A stretch of 6,992 nt of DNA, from NCBI GenBank assembly GCA_938036585.1, contig CALHQN010000042.1, forward strand, positions 1 to 6,992, written 5' to 3'. The notes below the pieces were generated by a model that saw nothing but the letters and a program-made list of their open reading frames with translations, was not told the DNA's origin and made no database searches. Below, piece by piece: positions 1 through 5,321 of the stretch (position 1 is its first letter; each line of letters opens with the position of its first letter). The translations under genes were made by a program, and so were the position numbers. This DNA is from an uncultured Campylobacter sp. GTDB taxonomy: Bacteria > Campylobacterota > Campylobacteria > Campylobacterales > Campylobacteraceae.

Positions 1-687
1 AAAGCCCTCCATAGGCTCTTTGTTTTTGATAAAAAGCTCCATGCAGAACCGCCCCGCGCCTTTGAAGTTTAGCTTTGAAATTTTAGCGATCTTCTTGTTA
101 AACGGCGTATTAGCGTCGTTTGCGATGATCTGGGCGCGCTCGAACTGGCTTTGAGCATATACTTCGGCGTCCTGCTCGCGCAACGCGTCAAGCACCTCAA
201 GCGCCTCATTAAAGCGCTTCAGCCGCTCGTAAATCACCGTAAGATGCGTAAGGGCCTCTTTATTTCTGGGGCGCAGCTTCAGCGCCTGCAAAAACACCTC
301 TTCGGCGCGCCCTAAAAAGCCCGCTTTGAAATATACGATACCGAGATTGGTGAGGATAAACTCCCTCTGCACGCCGCCGCTAGCCTTACTTAGCGCGATT
401 AGATAAATTTCTATCGCGCGCTCGAAGTCGCCGCTTTTGACGAAAGAGCTAGCCAAAATTCCAAGCGTCGGGATGTCTATTTGCGGACTTGCTAAAAGCT
501 GCCTGTGCTCGGTGCTAAGCGCGTCTAGGGTGTCAAATTTTTTGATAAAATTCTCTAGGCTCTGCCTCTCGTTTTTTTTAGAAAAAACTCCCCAAATGTA
601 GCTTAGAATCGACACTAGCAAGATTATGCTTATCAGCATGATAAGCCCGAAAATCGGGTCGCGATCGTCTAAGAAAAAATTATCCAA
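1..687 (-). CDS. Membrane-anchored TPR protein, LapB/YciM-like, 3' end outside the window
   Basis: I translated this directly: 229 codons are open from a TTG at 687 to the window edge, so the C-terminus is missing. A short N-terminal segment (DNFFLDDRDP) is followed by one strongly hydrophobic helix at about residues 12-35, then a basic stretch (SKKNER), so the bulk is probably cytoplasmic. TPR units follow: about 72-105 (LGILASSFVKSGDFERAIEIY), 110-143 (LTNLGIVYFKAGFLGRAEEV) and 144-177 (LTHLTVIYERLKRFNEALEV). The single N-terminal helix, the TPR spacing and the later GAGRFCMELF segment recall LapB/YciM, which guides FtsH proteolysis of LpxC in enterobacteria. The diagnostic C-terminal rubredoxin-like CxxC pairs would lie outside the window, so LapB function is inference. 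From memory, C. jejuni also has a TPR gene (Cj1637c) divergent from dnaG. The TTG start is chosen for its GAGG six bases upstream; an earlier in-frame TTG at 717 has no such site and overlaps the promoter. Confidence 0.8.
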   Translation of the reverse strand, partial: MDNFFLDDRDPIFGLIMLISIILLVSILSYIWGVFSKKNERQSLENFIKKFDTLDALSTEHRQLLASPQIDIPTLGILASSFVKSGDFERAIEIYLIALSKASGGVQREFILTNLGIVYFKAGFLGRAEEVFLQALKLRPRNKEALTHLTVIYERLKRFNEALEVLDALREQDAEVYAQSQFERAQIIANDANTPFNKKIAKISKLNFKGAGRFCMELFIKNKEPMEGF

Positions 688-693
688 ATCAAA

Positions 694-697
694 CCTC
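694..697 (-). promoter_or_regulatory. Ribosome binding site that decides the TTG start of the TPR gene
   Basis: On the minus strand GAGG ends six bases before the TTG at 687. No ATG or GTG in the frame has a comparable site, so this supports TTG initiation. Confidence 0.55.
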
Positions 698-716
698 GTC
701 GCAAAAATAAAGGGCA

Positions 717-726
717 ATTATAGCAA
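717..726 (-). promoter_or_regulatory. Extended -10 promoter for the TPR gene
   Basis: Reading the minus strand, TTTGCTATAAT contains a perfect TATAAT (722 to 717) preceded by TGC, an extended -10 element. Transcription would begin near 710 and give a leader of about 23 nt that contains the GAGG. No convincing -35 is seen, as is usual for Campylobacter sigma-70 promoters. Confidence 0.6.
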
Positions 727-734
727 AGTGCGGG

Positions 735-740
735 TATAAT
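735..740 (+). promoter_or_regulatory. -10 box of the dnaG operon promoter, probably giving a leaderless mRNA
   Basis: A perfect TATAAT ends seven bases before the dnaG ATG at 748, so a normal start 6-8 bases downstream would fall on or next to the A of the ATG. No Shine-Dalgarno sequence lies in the seven intervening bases (ttcgctt). The upstream region where a -35 would sit is occupied by the opposing -10 box of the TPR gene at 717-722, so the two promoters should compete for polymerase. Confidence 0.6.
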
Positions 741-747
741 TTCGCTT

Positions 748-2889
748 ATGATTAAAAACGAAAGCATAGAAAATCTGCTGGCCACCGTAGATATCGTAGA
801 CGTCGTAGAAAAATATGTCCCGCTTAAGCGCAGCGGCGCAAATTTCGTAGGCGTCTGCCCCTTTCACGACGATTCGCATCCGAGTATGAGCGTGAGTTCA
901 AAGCTTGGAATTTTTCACTGTTTTTCGTGCAAAGCAGGCGGCAACGCGATTAAATTTATCCAAGATTATGAAAAGATAAGCTTTCCCGAAGCGGTAGAAA
1001 AGCTTGCCGGGATGTATAATTTCGCGCTGCAATACACCGGCGCTAAAGTCCAGGAGCGCAGCGAAGAGAAGAAGGTGCTCGGGATTTTAAACGCCTATTA
1101 TCAAAGCTGCCTTTATCAAAACCCCGCCGCCGTGAAATACCTGCACGGGCGCGGACTGAGCGATCAGAGCATCCGCAAATTCGGCCTTGGCTATGCTGGA
1201 TCTAGCGTGCAGACGATCAGGGTTTTGCAAAACGAAGAAATTCCGCCGCAAGACGCGCTAAATGCGGGCGCAGTGAAGCAAAATGAGCGCGGGCTTTATG
1301 CTAGCTTCATCGAGCGCATTACCTTTCCGATCTACAACCACGCGAGCAAGCTCGTGGGTTTCGGCGGCCGCACGATAAGCGATAATCCCGCCAAATACGT
1401 CAATTCGCCGCAGTGCGCGCTGTTTGATAAATCTAAAATTTTCTACGCATTCGACCTTGCGAAAAAAAGTGCGATCGCCAAAAAAACCCTCATCATCACC
1501 GAGGGCTACATGGACGTCATCATGCTGCATCAAGCGGGCATCGACAACGCCGTAGCGGTGCTCGGCACGGCGCTGACGCCCGCTCATCTGCCGCTTATAA
1601 AGCGCGCGGAGCTTAACGTCGTGCTTAGCTTCGACGGCGACGCCGCTGGCATCAATGCGGCGATGAAATCGGCGCGGCTTTTGTGTCTGAATAAGATCGA
1701 CTCAAGCGTCGCTATAATCGGCGGCGGTGCCGATCCTGCGGATATGATAGTCGCGGGCAAGGTGCGCGAGCTAGAACAAATTTATGCTAGCGGCATGGAG
1801 AGCGGGGAGTTTCTGATCCGAAGAATCGCTAAAAAATATGACCTCGCCCGCCCCGTGCAAAAAGAAGCGGCGCTAAATGAGATCAAAGAATTTACCGCAG
1901 CGCTCGGCCCCGTGCTCGCCGAATCCTATCAGAGCCTAGTGGCGCAAATTTTAAACGTCTCGCCCGGCTCGTTCAACCTCGCCGACGGCGGTAAAAATTT
2001 CGGCGCGGGCTTTGAGGGGCGAAATTTTAACGAGAGCGGGAGCTTCGGCTCTCGCGATTTCGGTTCTTACGGGGGGCGCGGCGCAGACGGCAGGGGCTTA
2101 AACGGCGGAAATTTTAATCTTTCGCAAAACACGGCGCGTTACGAAAGCTCCGCACCGCCTGCGGTTTCGGCGAGGCTCGGGCGCCCGCTACTGCGCCGCA
2201 AGGAGATCGCGGAGCTTCAGATCATAAAATCGATGCTGCTCGATGGCGAGATGGCGGAGCTCGGGCTCGGCTGCTTGGAGCGGCGCGATTTTCGTATGCA
2301 CGGCGATATTTTCGAGGCGTTTTTGGCTTTTTCTCGCAGCGGCGGGAATTTTAAAAATTTCATCGCGGGCGAGGGCGGTAATGTAGACAGCGCCTCCGAA
2401 AATTTTACCGCAGACGGCGCTGGAGAAAATTTTATCCGTAGCGAGAGCGTAAATTTAAAAAGCGGCGAGAGCTCTAGCGAGCAAAATTTTAACGGGCAGG
2501 GCTCCGCAAACGCCGTAAATTTAAAAGGCTCCGCGCAGCAGGGCGCAAGCAGCGGTGAGAAGCAAGAGGATGCAAATAACGGCGAGAGACAGAGCTCAAA
2601 CAGCGGCGCAAATCAAGGCAAAAAGAAAGCCGCCGCTCAAAATGTTCAAAGTGATCAAAATGTCCAAAATGCTCAAAACGCCGAAAGCGAAGCCCTTGAA
2701 AATCTGCGTGCGCTTGCGATGGACGATGAAATTTTGCCGATCGGCGGCGCGGCGCTTTTTAATGACGCGTGCAAAATTTTACGCCGCAACGCCCTACAAG
2801 AGCTAATGCAAAAGCTCAAAAACTCCGACGCGCCTGATAAGATCGAGCGGATCTTGGAGTATCAAAAAAAGATCAATCAACTCAAGTAA
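748..2889 (+). CDS. dnaG: DNA primase DnaG with two low-complexity insertions
   Basis: DnaG makes the RNA primers for chromosome replication and binds the DnaB helicase through its C-terminus. The N-terminal zinc-ribbon (CHC2) ligands are present: C37, H40, C58 and C61 (CPFHDD, FHCFSC). The RNA-polymerase/TOPRIM core follows, with FGGRTISD and YVNSP at about 205-225, the acidic EGYMDV motif at E252 and DGD at 296-298, which bind catalytic metal. The helicase-binding domain starts near 475 (RPLLRRKEIAEL). At 713 aa the protein is longer than the roughly 550-610 aa usual for the group. The excess is a Gly/Asn/Phe-rich linker at about 412-471 and a Ser/Asn/Gln/Gly-rich insert at about 532-648, which splits the helicase-binding domain from its terminal helical hairpin (649-713). 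All catalytic residues and both ends are intact, so it should be functional. The ATG at 748 is the only sensible start. The PP-loop gene follows nine bases after the stop. Confidence 0.97.
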   Translation: MIKNESIENLLATVDIVDVVEKYVPLKRSGANFVGVCPFHDDSHPSMSVSSKLGIFHCFSCKAGGNAIKFIQDYEKISFPEAVEKLAGMYNFALQYTGAKVQERSEEKKVLGILNAYYQSCLYQNPAAVKYLHGRGLSDQSIRKFGLGYAGSSVQTIRVLQNEEIPPQDALNAGAVKQNERGLYASFIERITFPIYNHASKLVGFGGRTISDNPAKYVNSPQCALFDKSKIFYAFDLAKKSAIAKKTLIITEGYMDVIMLHQAGIDNAVAVLGTALTPAHLPLIKRAELNVVLSFDGDAAGINAAMKSARLLCLNKIDSSVAIIGGGADPADMIVAGKVRELEQIYASGMESGEFLIRRIAKKYDLARPVQKEAALNEIKEFTAALGPVLAESYQSLVAQILNVSPGSFNLADGGKNFGAGFEGRNFNESGSFGSRDFGSYGGRGADGRGLNGGNFNLSQNTARYESSAPPAVSARLGRPLLRRKEIAELQIIKSMLLDGEMAELGLGCLERRDFRMHGDIFEAFLAFSRSGGNFKNFIAGEGGNVDSASENFTADGAGENFIRSESVNLKSGESSSEQNFNGQGSANAVNLKGSAQQGASSGEKQEDANNGERQSSNSGANQGKKKAAAQNVQSDQNVQNAQNAESEALENLRALAMDDEILPIGGAALFNDACKILRRNALQELMQKLKNSDAPDKIERILEYQKKINQLK
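2341..2691 (+). other. Low-complexity insert inside the DnaG helicase-binding domain
   Basis: Codons 532-648 encode about 117 residues dominated by G, N, S, Q, A, E and K with almost no aliphatic residues, so they are predicted to be disordered. The insert contains recurring NF/ENF and VNLK motifs (SENFTAD, GENFIR, EQNFNG, SVNLKSG, AVNLKGS). At DNA level the word gtaaatttaaaa is repeated near 2450 and 2514, and gaaaatttta occurs twice. The reading frame is kept throughout and resumes into a plausible C-terminal helical hairpin. Confidence 0.75.
2638..2691 (+). repeat. 18-bp tandem repeat (hexapeptide repeat) in dnaG
   Basis: Units start at 2638, 2656 and 2674. The first two are CAAAATGTTCAAAGTGAT and CAAAATGTCCAAAATGCT; the third is more diverged. 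They encode QNVQSD, QNVQNA and QNAESE. The period is a multiple of three, so copy-number changes would keep the frame. Confidence 0.75.
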
Positions 2890-2893
2890 AGGA
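2889..2893 (+). promoter_or_regulatory. Ribosome binding site of the PP-loop gene
   Basis: AAGGA overlaps the last base of the dnaG stop codon and lies five bases before the ATG at 2899. It fixes the start and suggests that translation is linked to dnaG. Confidence 0.7.
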
Positions 2894-2898
2894 ACGAA

Positions 2899-3882
2899 AT
2901 GAAGGCATTGGCGCTCTTTAGCGGCGGGCTTGACTCTATGCTCGCGGTTAAACTCATCGTCTCGCAAGGCATCGAGGTGCTCGCGCTGAATATGGATATC
3001 GGATTTAGCGGCAAGGACGATAAGAGCGAGATCATGCGCCGCAGAGCCGCAGCCGCGGGGGCGGATTTTAAAAGCGTCGATATCAGAAGCGAATATCTGC
3101 GGCAGGTGCTTTTCGAGCCAAAATACGGCTACGGCAAGCACTTCAACCCATGCATCGACTGCCACGGATATATGTTTAAGACCGCGCTTGCGATGCTGCA
3201 AAGCGAAGGGGCGAGCTTCATCATCACGGGCGAGGTGCTCGGACAGCGCCCGATGAGCCAACGCGCGCAGGCTCTAGCTCAGGTCGGCGGGCTTAGCGGC
3301 GATGAGGAGGGGCTGATCCTGCGTCCGCTGTGCGCGAAACTGCTGCCACCCACGACGCCCGAGATCAAGGGCTGGGTAGATAGGGGCGCGCTGCTTGACA
3401 TCAGCGGGCGCGGGCGGGCTAGACAGATGCAGCTGGCGGCAGAATTCGGCTTTGAGGATTACGAAACGCCCGCAGGAGGCTGTCTGCTGACCGTGCAGAG
3501 CTTCAGCGAGCGGATCAAGGATGCGGTAAAATTTGAAAAGATCGAAACGCCCGCGGACGCTGAAATTTTAAAATTCGGACGCCATCTGCGCCTGCCTGAG
3601 GGCGCCAAGCTCATAATCGGACGCGACGAGAGCGATAACAAAAAGCTTGCCGCAGTGCAAAATCCTAAATTTAGCGAGATAAAATTTAAAGATGACGTTG
3701 TGGGTGCGCTAAGCCTGCTAAGCAGGGGCGCGAGCGAGGCGGATAGAGAGCTTGCGGCGAGGCTGGCGCTAACATACGCCAAAACGGACGCCGCGCGCAG
3801 CTACGCCCTGCTCATAGACGGCAGCGAGCTGAGTGCAAGCCCATTTGAGAGCAAGGATGCCGCCCGCGGGTATTTTATATGA
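2899..3882 (+). CDS. PP-loop ATPase, MnmA/ThiI-like putative tRNA sulfur-transfer enzyme
   Basis: The 327-aa protein opens with a textbook PP-loop, SGGLDS at residues 8-13, which binds ATP in enzymes that adenylate their substrate (MnmA, ThiI, TtcA, argininosuccinate synthase). A CIDC pair follows at C85/C88, and a third conserved-looking cysteine sits in PAGGCLLT (C195). The spacing of an early and a late cysteine recalls the catalytic pair of MnmA, so 2-thiolation of tRNA uridine is a reasonable guess. The C-terminal part differs from classical MnmA, and a true MnmA may lie elsewhere in the genome. Relatives are often annotated simply as ATP-binding or thiouridylase-like proteins. It is probably cytoplasmic: no signal peptide or membrane segment is visible. 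AAGGA at 2889-2893 lies five bases before the ATG, and the gene begins nine bases after the dnaG stop, so the two are probably co-transcribed. The PP-loop fold is secure; the substrate is not. Confidence 0.85.
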   Translation: MKALALFSGGLDSMLAVKLIVSQGIEVLALNMDIGFSGKDDKSEIMRRRAAAAGADFKSVDIRSEYLRQVLFEPKYGYGKHFNPCIDCHGYMFKTALAMLQSEGASFIITGEVLGQRPMSQRAQALAQVGGLSGDEEGLILRPLCAKLLPPTTPEIKGWVDRGALLDISGRGRARQMQLAAEFGFEDYETPAGGCLLTVQSFSERIKDAVKFEKIETPADAEILKFGRHLRLPEGAKLIIGRDESDNKKLAAVQNPKFSEIKFKDDVVGALSLLSRGASEADRELAARLALTYAKTDAARSYALLIDGSELSASPFESKDAARGYFI

Positions 3883-3888
3883 TAGATT
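3880..3888 (+). repeat. Left copy of a 9-bp direct repeat flanking the AT-rich gene
   Basis: TGATAGATT here includes the TGA stop of the PP-loop gene. The same nine bases recur at 4527-4535, just after the stop of the broken gene. With one base of indel the match extends to ATAT-GATAGATT. Confidence 0.45.
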
Positions 3889-3921
3889 GTATTAATGAAT
3901 AACATAAAATTAGGATACAAT

Positions 3922-4521
3922 ATGGAACTCAAACACTTCCCTGGTATTAAGACTATTATTTCGAATGATTTTTTTGACAAGAAGATTATTTTTGAGCTCA
4001 TTACAGAAAATAAAAAGACAGTTTATATGAGTCATTCGGTCACAATAAGAGGAGGGATTATCTTTGTTGACAGTGAAAGATTTTTAAAATTATGGCGAAA
4101 TAGCCTTTGTAGCACAGATAAAGAAATAAGTAATTTAACCAAAGAAGGCTGGCGGAGAGATTACAAATTTCATTGGGCAGAAGATGGTTTTAGGAAAGGT
4201 ATTGAAAATCCGGTTCCATTAGCCGATATTTGTTGTACAGCTCATATAATCAAAGAATCTGTGTATGCAAAATATATGTGAGTATTTAGAAAACAAATAT
4301 CTTGCAAAGAGAAAAAGTATTATTCGTGTTCTTTTGTAGACGGGATAACGCGCACTATTTGGCTACTTTCTAATGGTGTACAATCTTTCCCACTACATTG
4401 CTATAACCCAAATGAAACAAAATATATAGCCAAACTTGCAGGAATCACAGAAAATGCTTATTATATCGGGTTACAAGATAAGGATGATAAATCAAAAATT
4501 GAGGATGAACTAGGAATTTAA
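3922..4521 (+). pseudogene. Plasmid fertility inhibition factor-like gene broken by one in-frame TGA
   Basis: From the ATG at 3922 (AGGA at 3912-3915, six bases before it) the frame runs 119 codons to TGA at 4279-4281. It then continues in the same frame for 79 more codons to TAA at 4519-4521. Both halves carry what I recall as signatures of the plasmid fertility inhibition factor (FiwA-like) family: SERFLKLWR, W..D.KFHWAEDGFRKG and ENPVPLADI before the stop, and FVDGITRTIWLLSNGVQSFP after it. Family members are said to reduce transfer of co-resident conjugative plasmids. The truncated 119-aa product would lack the TRTIWLL block. No ATG, GTG or TTG lies in frame after the TGA and before that block, so restart is unlikely. 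Base composition is about one third GC against more than 50% on both sides, which indicates foreign origin. An ATG at 3895 extends the frame upstream but has no ribosome binding site. The family assignment is from memory of motifs; the interrupted single frame is seen directly. Confidence 0.65.
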
Positions 4522-4526
4522 AATAT

Positions 4527-4535
4527 TGATAGATT
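4527..4535 (+). repeat. Right copy of the 9-bp direct repeat flanking the AT-rich gene
   Basis: TGATAGATT lies five bases after the TAA that closes the broken gene and matches 3880-3888 exactly. The pair brackets a segment of about 647 bp. In AT-rich DNA a chance match of this length is possible, though not expected at such exact positions. Confidence 0.4.
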
Positions 4536-4626
4536 AAAATAATTTGAAACGAGTTAAAACTTCAAGCATATATAGGACATCACATCAAAATATAAAAATA
4601 AATTTTTAGTATATAGTCAAAATTTA

Positions 4627-4660
4627 AGTCATTAAATTCAAATACTAGAATTTAATGACT
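4627..4660. terminator. Perfect 13-bp hairpin, probable bidirectional terminator
   Basis: The arm AGTCATTAAATTC (4627-4639) is exactly complementary to GAATTTAATGACT (4648-4660) around an 8-base loop. On the plus strand it is followed by aactatttta, and on the minus strand by taaatttt, so both sides have moderately T-rich tails. It lies between two convergent transcription units, 19 bases past the nitroreductase stop. The stem is AT-rich and lacks a long T-run, so termination strength is uncertain. Confidence 0.6.
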
Positions 4661-4678
4661 AACTATTTTAATCTAAAT

Positions 4679-5308
4679 TTATTCTATCCACTTTACCACG
4701 TCGTCTACGCTGCGGCGGATCTTTTGCGGCTGCGGTTTTATGCGGTAGCCGAAAGGCACGAGCAGCGCCACGCGACGCTCATTCCAATCGATGCCTAAAA
4801 TTTCATTTAGCGCCGCGCGATCGAAGCCCTCTATCGGGCAGCTGTCGATACTGCGGCTTGCGGCCTCGTTCATCATCGCCAAAGCCGGGAACATGCACTG
4901 CGCGTGCGACCAGTGAAATATCGCCTCATCGTCGTTTTTAAAGATCCCGCTTACGGCGTCTTCGTAAAATTTTAACGCCGAAGCCCTTTTCTCCTCGCTT
5001 GCAAACGAACGGCGGTTTATCGCCTCCGTTATGTAGGTGCCGCCCACTTTAAATTCCTTGATCTTTGCCAAAATCACGACCAGATGCGAGCAGGTGGTAA
5101 CTTGCTGCTGATCCCACGATTTTTCGCGGATCCGCTCGCGTAGCGCCTTATTTTGCACGATCAAAAAATCCCAATGTTCTAACCCCATGTAGCTGAGCGC
5201 CAGGATGCCCGCCTGTAAAATGGCGTCGAAATCGGCTTTGCCCACCTTTTTGTTCTCGTCAAAAATTTTGCATGCGTGGCGAAATTTCATAATCTCTAAA
5301 TGCGTCAT
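4679..5308 (-). CDS. FMN-dependent NAD(P)H nitroreductase, RdxA/NfsB family
   Basis: The 209-aa length is typical of the family (H. pylori RdxA is about 210 aa). The N-terminal FMN-phosphate motif is RHACK at residues 10-14. EHWDFLIVQN at 44-53 matches the usual QPW.F.VV segment, SIDSCPIEGFD at 153-163 is the classic signature of the family, and FGYR at 186-189 closes the core. These enzymes are homodimeric cytoplasmic flavoproteins that use NAD(P)H to reduce nitroaromatics and quinones; in Helicobacter and Campylobacter relatives activate metronidazole. The usual SPSS stretch before the tryptophan is replaced by ALSYMG, which may shift FMN or substrate contacts. AAGGAG at about 5314-5319 lies close upstream of the ATG. 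The gene starts 13 bases after the AMIN-type gene stops, so it is probably the last gene of that operon. The physiological substrate cannot be told from sequence. Confidence 0.9.
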   Translation of the reverse strand: MTHLEIMKFRHACKIFDENKKVGKADFDAILQAGILALSYMGLEHWDFLIVQNKALRERIREKSWDQQQVTTCSHLVVILAKIKEFKVGGTYITEAINRRSFASEEKRASALKFYEDAVSGIFKNDDEAIFHWSHAQCMFPALAMMNEAASRSIDSCPIEGFDRAALNEILGIDWNERRVALLVPFGYRIKPQPQKIRRSVDDVVKWIE

Positions 5309-5310
5309 AG

Positions 5311-5320
5311 CCTCTCCTTG
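5311..5320 (-). promoter_or_regulatory. Strong ribosome binding site of the nitroreductase gene
   Basis: On the minus strand CAAGGAGAGG precedes the ATG at 5308 by two bases, with the AAGGAG core about five further upstream. It fills almost the whole gap after the stop of the preceding gene and is the strongest such site in the window. Confidence 0.7.
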
Positions 5321-5321
5321 G

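Larger units (their letters stand above)
4522..4678. other. AT-rich intergenic segment between convergent genes
   Basis: I see no coding frame, tRNA or repeat array in these 157 bases apart from the 9-bp repeat at 4527-4535 and the hairpin at 4627-4660. Composition is as AT-rich as the broken gene upstream, so the foreign segment may run up to the nitroreductase stop. Confidence 0.6.

Noticed and set aside
1258..1587. Minus-strand frames within dnaG and the PP-loop gene (also 2803-3261 and 3459-3782)
   Set aside because: These are shadows of strongly conserved plus-strand genes; their translations show no recognisable domain.
2555..2806. Open frame of 83 codons inside dnaG
   Set aside because: It is out of frame with dnaG, follows the low-complexity insert and has no independent support.
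4279..4281. TGA read as selenocysteine, or as Gly/Trp under a non-standard code
   Set aside because: There is no selenoprotein motif or obvious following stem-loop, the family is not known to use selenium, and tryptophans in the same gene use TGG. One TGA alone is best explained by a nonsense mutation or sequencing error.
4540..4626. gttaaaac and nearby words as an integron attC site
   Set aside because: The second core and the paired inner arms of an attC site are absent, and no integrase gene is present.
4522..4678. CRISPR array or small RNA gene in the AT-rich gap
   Set aside because: No repeated spacer-like units were found; the only structure is one hairpin, placed as a terminator between convergent genes.
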